Assembly: GCA_910586725.1 (NCBI GenBank)
Contig: CAJUJL010000008.1
Span: forward strand, 1-64,000
Reading direction: 5' to 3'
Source of the DNA: an uncultured Lachnospiraceae bacterium
GTDB taxonomy: Bacteria > Bacillota > Clostridia > Lachnospirales > Lachnospiraceae
Length of the DNA stretch: 64,000 nucleotides
Shown here: one piece after another, positions 42,105-51,079 of the stretch
Layout: each line of letters begins with the position of its first letter
Numbering within the stretch: the stretch's first letter is position 1
Translations under genes and position numbers: made by a program
Notes under the pieces: generated by a model
Database searches by the model: none
What the model was told of the DNA's origin: nothing
Seen by the model: the letters and a program-made list of their open reading frames with translations, nothing else

Positions 42105-42629
42105 GTGAAAAAAATCGAAGAATATGTAAGAAATATTCCGGATTTTCCGGAAAAGGGAATCATCTTTCGGGATGTGACTACCGTTCTGCAGGATGCGGAA
42201 GGTTTGAAGCTGGCAATCGATTCCATGATTCGCCTGTTGGATGGAGTGGAATTTGACGTAGTAGTGGGAACGGAGTCCAGAGGATTTATCTTTGGCGTGC
42301 CGATTGCTTATGCGTTGGGCAAACCTTTTGTTCCGGTTCGCAAAAGGGGAAAGCTCCCCTGTGAAACGATTGCGGCAAAATACGATTTGGAATATGGAAG
42401 TGCAGAGATAGAAATGCACAAAGATTCTATTGTTCCGGGGCAGAGGGCAATACTGGTAGATGATCTGATTGCGACCGGAGGAACGGTGGAAGCCTGTATC
42501 AGCTTAATTGAGCAATTGGGCGGAGAAGTCGTCAAAATTATTTTCCTGATGGAGCTTGCCGGATTAAAGGGCAGGGATAAGCTGGGAAAATATGATGTGG
42601 CTTCAGTAATTACATACGAAGGCAATTAA
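42105..42629 (+). CDS. apt: Adenine phosphoribosyltransferase
   Basis: This 174-aa purine salvage enzyme makes AMP from adenine and PRPP. PRPP-binding motif: AILVDDLIATGGTVEA (about residues 118-133). The family region VVGTESRGFIFGVPIAYALG is near 50-70. The start is GTG at 42105 behind AAGGAGGTG. It is followed 17 bases later by a purine-type permease, a logical salvage pair. Confidence 0.95.
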   Translation: MKKIEEYVRNIPDFPEKGIIFRDVTTVLQDAEGLKLAIDSMIRLLDGVEFDVVVGTESRGFIFGVPIAYALGKPFVPVRKRGKLPCETIAAKYDLEYGSAEIEMHKDSIVPGQRAILVDDLIATGGTVEACISLIEQLGGEVVKIIFLMELAGLKGRDKLGKYDVASVITYEGN

Positions 42630-42646
42630 AAACGGGAGAGTATAAT

Positions 42647-44014
42647 ATGTTAGAAAAATATTTTAAATTGAATGAAAACCACACAACAGTAAAGACGGAA
42701 GTGATTGCCGGAATTACGACATTTATGACGATGGCGTATATTCTTGCGGTCAATCCAAATCTTCTTTCGAATGAATTCGGGTCAAATATGGACGCTACGG
42801 CGGTGCTGATTGCAACGTCTCTGGCGTCTTTTGTCGGAACGCTGGCAATGGCTCTGCTGGCCAATTATCCATTTGCGCTGGCTCCGGGCATGGGCTTAAA
42901 CGCATATTTTTCCTTTACGGTATGCGGCGCGATGGGATATTCCTGGCAGGTAGCGCTGATGGCGGTATTTGTTGAAGGTTTGATCTTTATTGTATTGTCG
43001 CTTACCAATGTGCGGGAGGCAATTTTTGACGCGATTCCAAGCGCCCTGAAAAAAGGAGTCAGCGCTGGCATCGGCCTGTTTATCGCATTTATTGGTCTGC
43101 AGGGCGCGCATATTGTAGTGGCAAATGAGTCTACGCTGGTGTCATATGTGGATTTTGCGGGAAACTGGCATACGGAAGGGATCTGCGCGGTTCTTGCGTT
43201 AATCGGGCTGCTCATTACGGCTGTTTTATATATCAAGGGGGTAAAAGGGTCCATTTTAATCGGAATTGTTGCGACATGGTTGCTGGGAATGCTGGCTCAG
43301 GCCGCCGGAATTTATGTGGTTGATAAGGCCAATGGTTTTTATTCGTTATATCCTTCCATGGCCCTTACGGATTTTTCAGCGATTGGCAAGACGTTTGGAC
43401 AGTGTTTCCAGGCAGATTTTACCGGTGTGGGAGTATTTAATTTCATTGTAGTTTTATTATCTTTCCTGTTTGTCGATATGTTTGATACGATCGGCACATT
43501 GATCGGCGTATCTTCCAAGGCGGGGATGCTGGATGAGAAGGATAAGCTGCCAAGGATTAAACCCGCTTTGCTGGCAGACGCAATAGCGACTTCTGCGGGA
43601 GCGATTTTCGGAACTTCCACAACGACTACTTTTGTGGAGAGCTCCGCGGGCGTCGGCGAAGGAGCGAGAACGGGACTTGCTTCGGTAGTAACCGGATTTT
43701 TATTCCTGCTGGCAATTTTCTTTGCTCCTATTTTTACGGCGATTCCGGGATTTGCAACGGCTCCGGCATTGATCTTTGTAGGATTTTTGATGGTATCCGC
43801 CATCTTAAACGTCGATTTTGAAAATGCGATGGAAGCAGTTCCGGCTTATCTTTGCATGATTGCCATGCCGCTTGTATACAGTATTTCGGAAGGCATTGCA
43901 ATCGGAGTGGTTTCTTATGTAGTGATCCATGTGGTTTGCGGTAAATTTAAAAAGATTACGCCGCTGATGTATGTGTTGGCGTTGCTGTTTATCTGTAAAT
44001 ATATCTTCCTGTAA
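42647..44014 (+). CDS. NCS2 (AzgA/PbuG-type) purine permease
   Basis: This 455-aa transporter has about 12-14 membrane spans. Motifs: TFMTMAYILAVNP at TM1, ALAPGMGLNAYFSFTV at TM3, and GTSTTTTFVESSAGVGEGARTG at TM10, typical of hypoxanthine/guanine/adenine permeases of the AzgA group. Together with apt it forms a uptake-and-salvage unit. The exact purine cannot be read from the sequence. Confidence 0.92.
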   Translation: MLEKYFKLNENHTTVKTEVIAGITTFMTMAYILAVNPNLLSNEFGSNMDATAVLIATSLASFVGTLAMALLANYPFALAPGMGLNAYFSFTVCGAMGYSWQVALMAVFVEGLIFIVLSLTNVREAIFDAIPSALKKGVSAGIGLFIAFIGLQGAHIVVANESTLVSYVDFAGNWHTEGICAVLALIGLLITAVLYIKGVKGSILIGIVATWLLGMLAQAAGIYVVDKANGFYSLYPSMALTDFSAIGKTFGQCFQADFTGVGVFNFIVVLLSFLFVDMFDTIGTLIGVSSKAGMLDEKDKLPRIKPALLADAIATSAGAIFGTSTTTTFVESSAGVGEGARTGLASVVTGFLFLLAIFFAPIFTAIPGFATAPALIFVGFLMVSAILNVDFENAMEAVPAYLCMIAMPLVYSISEGIAIGVVSYVVIHVVCGKFKKITPLMYVLALLFICKYIFL

Positions 44015-44033
44015 AATACGGGAACAAGAAGGG

Positions 44034-44072
44034 CAGCTGTTCGGATTGGAAAAGTCCGGCAGCTGTTTTTTT
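44034..44072 (+). terminator. Terminator after the purine permease
   Basis: CAGCTG..CGGA pairs with TCCG.CAGCTG, followed by seven T residues. Confidence 0.85.
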
Positions 44073-44131
44073 GTGGAAAAGAACGTATGGGCCGCGGATG
44101 CATATTCTAGTAAAAAAGAATAGAGAAAAGG

Positions 44132-45031
44132 ATGGAAATGGCTGAAAAAATAGCTGTTATTGTCGGTTTTTTACTAATTTTAGCATGGATATGGCTTTTG
44201 TGGCGGCGCACAAAGTGTAAATGGAAAATCCGCAGCATGGATAAAACAGAGAAAATTACGCTTTTAAATGAGCTGGTAACTCCATTTGGATTTACTTACG
44301 AGCCCAAGCAGGACGTCTTTGTAAGCCGGGTTGACGCGTGGCAGAGAAAAGAAGGCTACGAGGCGTTATTTGATCGTCTTGCGTCTAAATTTAATATGAT
44401 CATTGACGCTTATCCGGTGTATTTTGATTATCAGGATAAAACATGGATGATAGAGTTCTGGCGGGGCCAGTATGGAATTAACACGGGCGCGGAAATTGGA
44501 GTTTATCATGCCAACCGCCTGGCGCCGAAAGAACAGAGAAGAAAAGTTCACTACAATGCGGTTTCGGATGAAGAAATGCCGCTCATTGGCATGTGCGTCA
44601 AACGAAAAGGAGAAATGATATTTGCAAGAAAAGGATACCATTGGTGGCTGACAGCTTTTCGCATGGGGACTTTCAGTAATCCGAAAGACCTGGTCATGTA
44701 CGCAAGCATTACATTTCGTGATCCGGATGCTGCACAGGCATTTTGCAGGGGGCTTGAGGAATCGGGGTATGCGGGCAGACAATATCGTTTCCGGAACAGA
44801 CGCGTAACGATTTTGCTGGACAAAACAAAGAAATATACAGGGCTTGCAAAATGGCATCGAAAAGCAGTGCAGGGGTTGAACCGCTGTTATTGCAGACTCT
44901 ATCGCATCGTAACGAGGCCTTTTACCGAGACGCCGGATCGAATGCTGTTTTTGTATGAACAGCTTCCGTGGTGTTTTCGCAAAATGATGCGGCTGCATTC
45001 GTTTGGAAGAAAAATACGGGTGAAAAAATGA
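44132..45031 (+). CDS. DUF4474 family protein
   Basis: This 299-aa protein has one N-terminal membrane span (about residues 6-26). A DUF4474-like domain (about 45-165) is marked by FGFTYEPKQDVFVSRVDAWQ and WMIEFWRGQYGINTGAEIGVY. A basic C-terminal half follows. Function unknown. It overlaps the metallophosphoesterase gene by ATGA, so the two are probably co-translated. Confidence 0.75.
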   Translation: MEMAEKIAVIVGFLLILAWIWLLWRRTKCKWKIRSMDKTEKITLLNELVTPFGFTYEPKQDVFVSRVDAWQRKEGYEALFDRLASKFNMIIDAYPVYFDYQDKTWMIEFWRGQYGINTGAEIGVYHANRLAPKEQRRKVHYNAVSDEEMPLIGMCVKRKGEMIFARKGYHWWLTAFRMGTFSNPKDLVMYASITFRDPDAAQAFCRGLEESGYAGRQYRFRNRRVTILLDKTKKYTGLAKWHRKAVQGLNRCYCRLYRIVTRPFTETPDRMLFLYEQLPWCFRKMMRLHSFGRKIRVKK

Positions 45032-45822
45032 ACTGTGGGGAGAGGATAGAAAAAGCGTTTTCAAACGGCGTTATCCTGCCTCTTCATAAACACAGCCGTT
45101 ATGTCGTATTTGGAGACTGCCATCGGGGGACAGGAAATATGTCGGATAATTTCCTGCGCAATCAGCATTTGTATTTTGCGGCGCTGGAACATTATTACAT
45201 GGAAGGATTTTATTACCTGGAGCCGGGAGACGGAGAAGAGTTATGGGAAAACAGGTCTTTAAGAAGAATACAGGATTCGCATCGCAATGTATACGAACAG
45301 TTTGAATGTTTTAAAAGGAGAAAAAGATTTTGTAAAATATACGGAAATCATGATATGGAATTAAGAAAAGAGCTGCCTGAGAGTATTATTTTAGAAAATC
45401 ATGAGGGTGGGCGCAACATTTGCATCATACATGGACACCAGGCAGATTTTTTCAATTCTGTCTGCTGGCGTATTTCCCGTTTTCTGGTGCGGTATGTATG
45501 GAAGCCATTGGAGCAGTTTGGCGTGAACGATCCCACCAGCGCTGCCAGAAATTATCGAAAACTGCACAAATATGAAAAATGCATGTTGGAGACTGCCCAA
45601 AAAAAAGACATATACCTGCTTGCCGGACATTCTCACAGGCCGCATTTAATAGAACGGGAATTGTATATCAACGCAGGGAGCTGCGTGCATCCGTGGGGAA
45701 TAACAGCGATTGAAATTGAAAATATGCAGTTAAGTCTGGTGAAATGGTATATGGGAACGAGAAAAGACGGAACGCTGTATGTGCAGCGGGAAGTTCTGGA
45801 AGGAGAAATTCCGGTTCTCTAG
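45028..45822 (+). CDS. Metallophosphoesterase (calcineurin-like)
   Basis: This 264-aa enzyme has the full metal-binding set: FGDCHRG (D..H), YLEPGDGEE (GD), IYGNHDME (GNH), CIIHGHQ (GH) and LAGHSHRPH (GHxH). The layout resembles UDP-2,3-diacylglucosamine pyrophosphatase-like or cytosolic phosphoesterases. Coupled by ATGA overlap to the DUF4474 gene. Confidence 0.85.
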   Translation: MNCGERIEKAFSNGVILPLHKHSRYVVFGDCHRGTGNMSDNFLRNQHLYFAALEHYYMEGFYYLEPGDGEELWENRSLRRIQDSHRNVYEQFECFKRRKRFCKIYGNHDMELRKELPESIILENHEGGRNICIIHGHQADFFNSVCWRISRFLVRYVWKPLEQFGVNDPTSAARNYRKLHKYEKCMLETAQKKDIYLLAGHSHRPHLIERELYINAGSCVHPWGITAIEIENMQLSLVKWYMGTRKDGTLYVQREVLEGEIPVL

Positions 45823-45825
45823 CAA

Positions 45826-45940
45826 ATAAAAGAAGTGTGACGCGAAATACATGCTATATACGTTATGGAGAGGATGACAGATAGCATCCATTCCATATAT
45901 CGTACAGAGCGATGATTTTGCGGCACACTCTTTTTATGCT
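45826..45940. terminator. Long imperfect palindrome between convergent genes
   Basis: The 110-base gap and the flagellin end form a long imperfect stem. AAAAGAAGTGTG (left) pairs with CACACTCTTTTT (right). An inner stem TATATACGTTATGGA pairs with TCCATTCCATATATCG. It ends in A-rich/T-rich tracts on both sides, so it may act as a bidirectional terminator for the phosphoesterase and flagellin 2. Confidence 0.6.
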
Positions 45941-47277
45941 AACAGGCGTAGAACGCTGTCGTTATCCTGTGTGTTGTGGGCGAGCATAACCTGACCGAAC
46001 TGCTCTAAAATCTTCGATTTGGAGAACTGAAGAGATTCTTTGGCCATATCGGCGTCTCTTAACTTGCTTTCGGCGCTTTGCGTATTTTCTGAAATGTTGT
46101 CTACAATTGTGACTGTTTTTTCCAATCGGTTCTGCATTGCGCCCAGATAAGAACGGTAATCGGAAAGGTTTTTAATGGCAGTGGCAACGTCCTTCATTGT
46201 CTGGCCTGCGGTTTCAAAAGAGCTTACGTCAAGCGTGCCCAGTCCAAGCGTGGCAGAATTTATCGTTTTTAAATTAAGCGTAATCTCCTGGTAAGGATTG
46301 TCGTTTACCTGAAGACGGAAAGCCCCATCTAACTGCAGAAGGTCGGTAGCGCGAACCTGCCCCATTCCCGGAGCGTAAGTCGGGCCGAAAAGCGTGGAAT
46401 AAAACGTAAGATCCGCTCCGTTGGCTGTTACCGCATTGGCATGACCGATAATTGTGTCCTGAAATATATTGGTCCAGTTGGGGCGCAACGTCTGCAGCTG
46501 GCTGATAAAGTCGGCCTGTTTACCAACGATCAGATCGTAAATTTTTGATACAATATCAGTTCCATCATTAATAGCAGTATCTTTGATCCCGATGTCTACC
46601 GTTAAGTTTTCGCCTTGCATACTGATTCCGGATGTTGTCTTATCGGAAAAGGTAAATGTAAAAACCTGGCCGCAGTTCTGAGAGCAGGTTACATAAAATT
46701 TCTTGCCGATCATATCAAGCTTGTTGTTGGCATTTACGTTAGAAAAATTTAAAGTTTTGCCATAAACAACTCTTGAAGGAGGGCGGTTTCCCAATCCGTA
46801 AAATGCGTCGTCCATAGTGGCCGCTGCGTAATCATCTCCGTTTATTTCCACTAACTGTTTGGCTTTTAAAATGGTATGCGTGTTAAACTGTGTTGTTCTT
46901 GAAATTCTGTTTATTTCCGATTTGAGCTGATGTATCTCCGACTGCAAAGCGCCGCGGTCCGACTTCGTATTAGGATCATTGGCGGCCTGTGTGGAAAGTT
47001 CATTCATCCGCTGTAAAATATCGTGTACTTCACCCAAAGCTCCGTCTGCTGTTTGAATTAAAGAAATGCCGTCCTGAATATTCTTGGATGCACGGTTCAA
47101 ACCGCGGATCTGGCGTCTCATTTTCTCGGAAATAGTCAAACCGGCAGCATCGTCTGCAGAACGGTTGATTCTGTAGCCGGAAGAAAGTCTTTCTGTAGAT
47201 TTCTGCTTGCCGCCCGCAACAATGCCTAATTGCCGCTGTGTATTGCTTGCATTTGCGTTGTATTGAATAATTTCCAT
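45934..47277 (-). CDS. Flagellin (copy 2)
   Basis: This 447-aa flagellin has the N-terminal motif ERLSSGYRINRSADDAAGLTISEKM and LQRMNELSTQAANDP, and the C-terminal SYLGAMQNRLEKTVTIVDN and LRLLA end. Its N terminus (MEIIQYNANASNTQRQLGI) is extended and unlike that of copy 1 (MKVNHNMSAVVTNAQ). The central 200 residues are unrelated to copy 1. It stands alone without FliS, 26 kb away from copy 1, and has a sigma-A-like rather than a sigma-D-like promoter. Confidence 0.93.
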   Translation of the reverse strand: MEIIQYNANASNTQRQLGIVAGGKQKSTERLSSGYRINRSADDAAGLTISEKMRRQIRGLNRASKNIQDGISLIQTADGALGEVHDILQRMNELSTQAANDPNTKSDRGALQSEIHQLKSEINRISRTTQFNTHTILKAKQLVEINGDDYAAATMDDAFYGLGNRPPSRVVYGKTLNFSNVNANNKLDMIGKKFYVTCSQNCGQVFTFTFSDKTTSGISMQGENLTVDIGIKDTAINDGTDIVSKIYDLIVGKQADFISQLQTLRPNWTNIFQDTIIGHANAVTANGADLTFYSTLFGPTYAPGMGQVRATDLLQLDGAFRLQVNDNPYQEITLNLKTINSATLGLGTLDVSSFETAGQTMKDVATAIKNLSDYRSYLGAMQNRLEKTVTIVDNISENTQSAESKLRDADMAKESLQFSKSKILEQFGQVMLAHNTQDNDSVLRLLA

Positions 47278-47320
47278 AAAAGAACCTCTGATAAAATGCG
47301 AAATTTGTTAATTTGTATTT

Positions 47321-47349
47321 AGAATAACATAAAAAAGAACAGTATTCAA
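47321..47349 (-). promoter_or_regulatory. Sigma-A-like promoter of flagellin 2
   Basis: On the minus strand TTGAAT (47349-47344), a 17-base spacer and TATTCT (47326-47321) stand about 45 bases before the start codon. No GCCGATAT-like element was found here. Confidence 0.55.
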
Positions 47350-47461
47350 GTGTTCGTGTAAAAAGTATTTTTTGAATGCGTAAAGAAATTTGGGACAGGA
47401 AAATGACACATCAAATAAAAAACTGCCGTAATTGACAGGGCGTAATAAAATGATTATGATA

Positions 47462-47700
47462 ATAACGATGTCATTTGGGGAAACAGGTGAAAATCCTGTA
47501 CGAGCCCGTCGCCGTGAGGCGCAGAATCGCTGCCCGCCTTACCGGAAGCCACATTCCGGGAAAAGCCATTGGAACTAAAATCTGTGAAGGGATGAACGGT
47601 TTTGAGAAGGACGGCCGGCAGAGCGCCAAGTCGAAATATCCGGATGGCATAATTCCCGGAAAAAAGCCGCGGGCGCCGGCAATCGGGAAAATAATAATCA
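47462..47700 (+). promoter_or_regulatory. Cobalamin riboswitch
   Basis: The leader contains GGGGAAACAGGTGAAAATCC followed by TGTACGAGCCCGTCGCCGTG. This matches the conserved cobalamin-riboswitch core GGGAA...GGTGAAA.TCC...AC.G.CCCG.C.C.GT. Downstream a GGAAGCCAC segment corresponds to the later conserved AGCCA element. The leader ends just before a DUF4430 lipoprotein gene and an ECF S component, a fitting target for control by vitamin B12. Confidence 0.85.
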
Positions 47701-47713
47701 AGGAGATAAAAAT

Positions 47714-48169
47714 ATGCAAAAAAGATGTGGAAAAAAAGCATTGTCGTTCTTCTTTTGTATGACGCTGATTGTGGCTATGGCGTTGGGTACAACCGGTTGT
47801 AACGGCAAAAACAGTGACAAAGCCCCCGAGGGAACGGAGCAGGAAGCGAACGTTTCGGAAACGGCTAAATCGCTTGGGGAAGGCGAAAAGGAATTTGATT
47901 TCACCGTGGTTGATGCGGATGGGAACGAGACTTCATTTGAAATCCATACTGATCAAGAGACGGTGGGAGAAGCGCTAGCGGAGCTTGGCGTGATTGAAGG
48001 AGAAGAGAGTGAATACGGCCTTTTTGTGCAAACGGTAAACGGTATAACGGCCGATTTTGAAAAAGACGGCAAATACTGGGCGTTTTATATCAATGGGGAA
48101 TACGCGGAGTCAGGCGTGGACGCCACACCAATTACAGAAGGGGCAAGCTACTCCTTTAAAATGGAATAG
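47714..48169 (+). CDS. DUF4430 lipoprotein, probable cobalamin-binding protein
   Basis: This 151-aa secreted protein has a signal peptide with a lipobox-like GTTGC (Cys29). A DUF4430 domain (about residues 65-150) has VGEALAELGVIEGEESEYGLFV, KYWAFYINGEYAESGVD and SYSFKME. DUF4430 is related to the beta-domain of transcobalamin-like proteins. The cobalamin riboswitch upstream and the ECF S component downstream (three-base gap) point to capture of cobalamin or a precursor at the cell surface. Confidence 0.85.
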   Translation: MQKRCGKKALSFFFCMTLIVAMALGTTGCNGKNSDKAPEGTEQEANVSETAKSLGEGEKEFDFTVVDADGNETSFEIHTDQETVGEALAELGVIEGEESEYGLFVQTVNGITADFEKDGKYWAFYINGEYAESGVDATPITEGASYSFKME

Positions 48170-48172
48170 ACT

Positions 48173-48685
48173 GTGAAGCTGACGACAAAGGAGATTGCTG
48201 TATTTGCAATGCTTGGAGCCGTTATGTACATCTCGAAAATGCTGATGGAATTTGCGCCGAATATTCACTTGCTTGGCGTTTTTACAACTGCATTTACCGT
48301 GGTTTACCGAAAAAAGGCGTTGTATCCGATTTATATTTATGTATTTTTAAATGGGGTTTTCAGCGGATTTTCTTCCTGGTGGATACCTTATTTATATATT
48401 TGGACCGTTCTGTGGGGAGCAGTTATGCTGCTTCCCCGGAATTTGCCGAAAAAAATCCGACCGGTTGTTTATATGGCGGTCTGCGCAGTTCATGGTTTTT
48501 TATTTGGAATACTCTACGCCCCTGTGCAGGCGGTTGTATTTGGATTAAGCTGGCAGGGGATGCTTGCCTGGATTGCGGCGGGAATGCCGTTTGATTTGAT
48601 CCATGGCGTCAGTAATTTTTTCTGCGGTATCCTGATTTGTCCGGTGATTTCCGCATTAAAACTTGCCGAAAAAAATATTTCGTAA
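48173..48685 (+). CDS. ECF transporter S component, probable cobalamin type
   Basis: This 170-aa membrane protein has five to six spans. The N-terminal TTKEIAVFAMLGAVMYISKMLMEF is typical of ECF substrate-binding S components. The start is GTG at 48173, just after the lipoprotein stop, under the same riboswitch. The energising EcfA/EcfT genes are not in the window, so it must share a group II module encoded elsewhere. Confidence 0.85.
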   Translation: MKLTTKEIAVFAMLGAVMYISKMLMEFAPNIHLLGVFTTAFTVVYRKKALYPIYIYVFLNGVFSGFSSWWIPYLYIWTVLWGAVMLLPRNLPKKIRPVVYMAVCAVHGFLFGILYAPVQAVVFGLSWQGMLAWIAAGMPFDLIHGVSNFFCGILICPVISALKLAEKNIS

Positions 48686-48742
48686 TTTTTTCGTTACAAA
48701 AAGCAGATAATTGATGACAGGAAAGCTAAAGAATGTACCTGT

Positions 48743-48775
48743 AAAAAGTCGATATTCTTATTATATCGGCTTTTT
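48743..48775 (+). terminator. Terminator after the ECF S component
   Basis: AAAAAGTCGATAT pairs with ATATCGGCTTTTT (one G-T pair), ending in a T-run. Confidence 0.85.
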
Positions 48776-48800
48776 ATATTTGACCAGGAGATACTATGTT

Positions 48801-49502
48801 ATGTTAAAAATAGCAATTTGCGATGACGACGAAAGAATGCGGCAGTATTTGCAGACCTTGATTCAAAGACAGACAGGGGAACAGCCCGACCTTTATGAAT
48901 CCGGAGAAGAAATTTTGAAAAGGTATATGGATTACGATATTCTTTTTCTGGATATTTGTCTGAGACAGGAGGACGATGCGCAGAAGCTGGATGGAATGGA
49001 GACGGCCAAAAAGATTCGGGCCCATTCGGATCTGCTGATTGTTTTTATAACTGCAATGCCCGATTATGTATATGAAGCGTATGATGTGGAAGCATTTCAT
49101 TATCTGTTAAAGCCAATTGATGAAAAAAAGCTGGAAGAAGTGCTTGCGCGCGCTGTGACAAGGGCGCAGGAGAAGAAAAATATGCCTTCGCTTTTGATTA
49201 AGACGAACGGAAAATTTATGCGGATTCCGGTAGAGGATATTTGTTATGTGGAAAATGACGGCAGAAAGGTTGCGCTGCACACCAAAAACGGGGAATATTC
49301 TTATTATGAAAAGATGGAAGCGTTGGAAAAGAAGCTTACGAAAGGGTTCTTTCGATCCCACCGCGGCTATCTTGTAAATTTGCAGGAGGTTTCCGGATAC
49401 GACAGAACGAGCATTACGTTAAAGTGCGGGGATGTTGTATTTTTGTCAAAACAAAAATATGCGGCCTTTGTGGCGGCCTATATGGAATATCTTACGAAAT
49501 AG
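48801..49502 (+). CDS. LytTR response regulator (AgrA/VirR-like)
   Basis: This 233-aa regulator has a receiver domain (residues 1-120: acidic pocket ICDDDE at 7-11, phospho-acceptor Asp51 in LFLDICL, Lys near 105 in LLKPIDEKK). The LytTR DNA-binding domain spans about 135-230 (LIKTNGKFMRIPVEDICYVEN, FFRSHRGYLVNL). The start at 48801 is chosen from the domain boundary. It is followed 11 bases later by its histidine kinase. Confidence 0.92.
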   Translation: MLKIAICDDDERMRQYLQTLIQRQTGEQPDLYESGEEILKRYMDYDILFLDICLRQEDDAQKLDGMETAKKIRAHSDLLIVFITAMPDYVYEAYDVEAFHYLLKPIDEKKLEEVLARAVTRAQEKKNMPSLLIKTNGKFMRIPVEDICYVENDGRKVALHTKNGEYSYYEKMEALEKKLTKGFFRSHRGYLVNLQEVSGYDRTSITLKCGDVVFLSKQKYAAFVAAYMEYLTK

Positions 49503-49513
49503 CAGGAAAGAAC

Positions 49514-50992
49514 ATGAAGGAACAATTCTATTTTTGGATGGATTTTGCGGAATATCTGATGTTTGGAGCGGCGCTTTCTTATTTTTTAAAGGATGCTCTG
49601 GCAGAACGTTTTATTGGAAAAAGCAGAATGACGTTTGGCGTTCTGTGTTTTCAGTATGCCGCCGTGCGTATGGCGTTTTCCCATTCCGTATTTCTGAAAC
49701 AGATTCTTTACGGGAAAGAGATGTTTATTGTAAACAGCAGACAGAGTATCGGCCCGGTTGTCTTTAGCATGGCAGTTACGCTGCTTGCCGGCCTGATCTT
49801 ATATGATGGGAAAAAAATGCGCCTGTTATCTTTGGTAACGGCATTTTACGCGTTGCATGAGTTGATTCGTTTTGCGTTATATCCGCTGGCGGTTGGGAGT
49901 ATCAACTGGATTGCAAATCGTTATAATCGGTTGTTTTGGGAAGAGGCGGCAATTGATGCCATAAAGTATCAACAGTTAATGGAACGGGCGGAAATTATAT
50001 GGAATATATTGATTTTTCTTGTGACTTTTTTTGCTTTTTTCTTTTGTATTCGAAAGTATCGGCAGTATTTTTTGGGTGAAAACTGCCATAAAGTATACGG
50101 AGAAGCGATTCTGTTTGTTCCGGCTCTGCTTGGGTTTGTATTTACTATGATGTTAAGGAGCATTCTGTTTTATTATGATAAAGAAATCTACAGCCTGATT
50201 GAAAGTTATCTGGAATTAAATCTGTTGATTCCGGTATTGGCGCTGCTTTGCATCGCATCCATTCTTTTGAGCGTAAAAATGCTTGGCGAAGTGGAAAAAG
50301 AGCATGAAAAAAGACGCGAGGCAGAACTGTATCAGAGCCGGATGGAAGAGCTGGAGGCGCATGTGCGGGACATGGAGAACGTTAACATACAGATTCGCGG
50401 GATGAAACATGATATGAAGCATTATATTGCCGACGTCAATGCATTGTTTGCACAGGCATTTTCAGGCGATATGGCCGCAAAGGAGGAAGCGCGCCGTTAT
50501 GTGGATTCCATGCAGGAGTCGCTCGAAAAACTGGATTTGAAGCATCAGACGAAAAATCCGGTGACAGACGTGATAATGGGACGCTATTTCCGGCTGGCCA
50601 TGCAGAGAAATATTGTGTTTTCCAGCGATTTTATTTACCCTTACCATATGGGCATTGATGTTTTTGACATCAGCGTTATCTTAAATAATGGGCTGGACAA
50701 TGCGTTTGAGGCTTGCGAAGCGGAAGTGGCGCCGCGGATTTCTCTGTCTGCCAGACAGAAGGGAAATATGTTTTTGCTTACAATAGAAAATACATTTACC
50801 GGCACGCTTGCCTGGGAAAAGGAGTTTCCAATTTCCAATAAACCGGGTCTTTTGCATGGGTTTGGCTTAAAAAACATCAAGGGCTGCGCAGACAAGTATT
50901 ACGGCAGCGTTAAGGCTTGTGAGAAAGAAGAAAAATTTTGTCTGATCGTAATGCTTCAGGGTAAACGAGATTTAATGACAGAAAAGCAGTGA
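49514..50992 (+). CDS. GHKL sensor histidine kinase (AgrC-like)
   Basis: This 492-aa kinase has an N-terminal half with about seven membrane spans and a coiled segment (about 270-300). The phospho-acceptor region is IRGMKHDMKHYIADVNAL (about 295-312), and the GHKL ATPase has ILNNGLDNAFEACE and GFGLKNIKGCADKY. It forms a two-component pair with the upstream LytTR regulator. No AgrB/AgrD-type peptide genes are next to it; the signal is unknown. Confidence 0.9.
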   Translation: MKEQFYFWMDFAEYLMFGAALSYFLKDALAERFIGKSRMTFGVLCFQYAAVRMAFSHSVFLKQILYGKEMFIVNSRQSIGPVVFSMAVTLLAGLILYDGKKMRLLSLVTAFYALHELIRFALYPLAVGSINWIANRYNRLFWEEAAIDAIKYQQLMERAEIIWNILIFLVTFFAFFFCIRKYRQYFLGENCHKVYGEAILFVPALLGFVFTMMLRSILFYYDKEIYSLIESYLELNLLIPVLALLCIASILLSVKMLGEVEKEHEKRREAELYQSRMEELEAHVRDMENVNIQIRGMKHDMKHYIADVNALFAQAFSGDMAAKEEARRYVDSMQESLEKLDLKHQTKNPVTDVIMGRYFRLAMQRNIVFSSDFIYPYHMGIDVFDISVILNNGLDNAFEACEAEVAPRISLSARQKGNMFLLTIENTFTGTLAWEKEFPISNKPGLLHGFGLKNIKGCADKYYGSVKACEKEEKFCLIVMLQGKRDLMTEKQ

Positions 50993-51079
50993 TTGGTTAC
51001 AATCGGGTGGATTTTTTTTGGTTCCTGACGATATTTATATCAGGAAATAAAATTTTAAATTTACACTGGGAGGGATACT

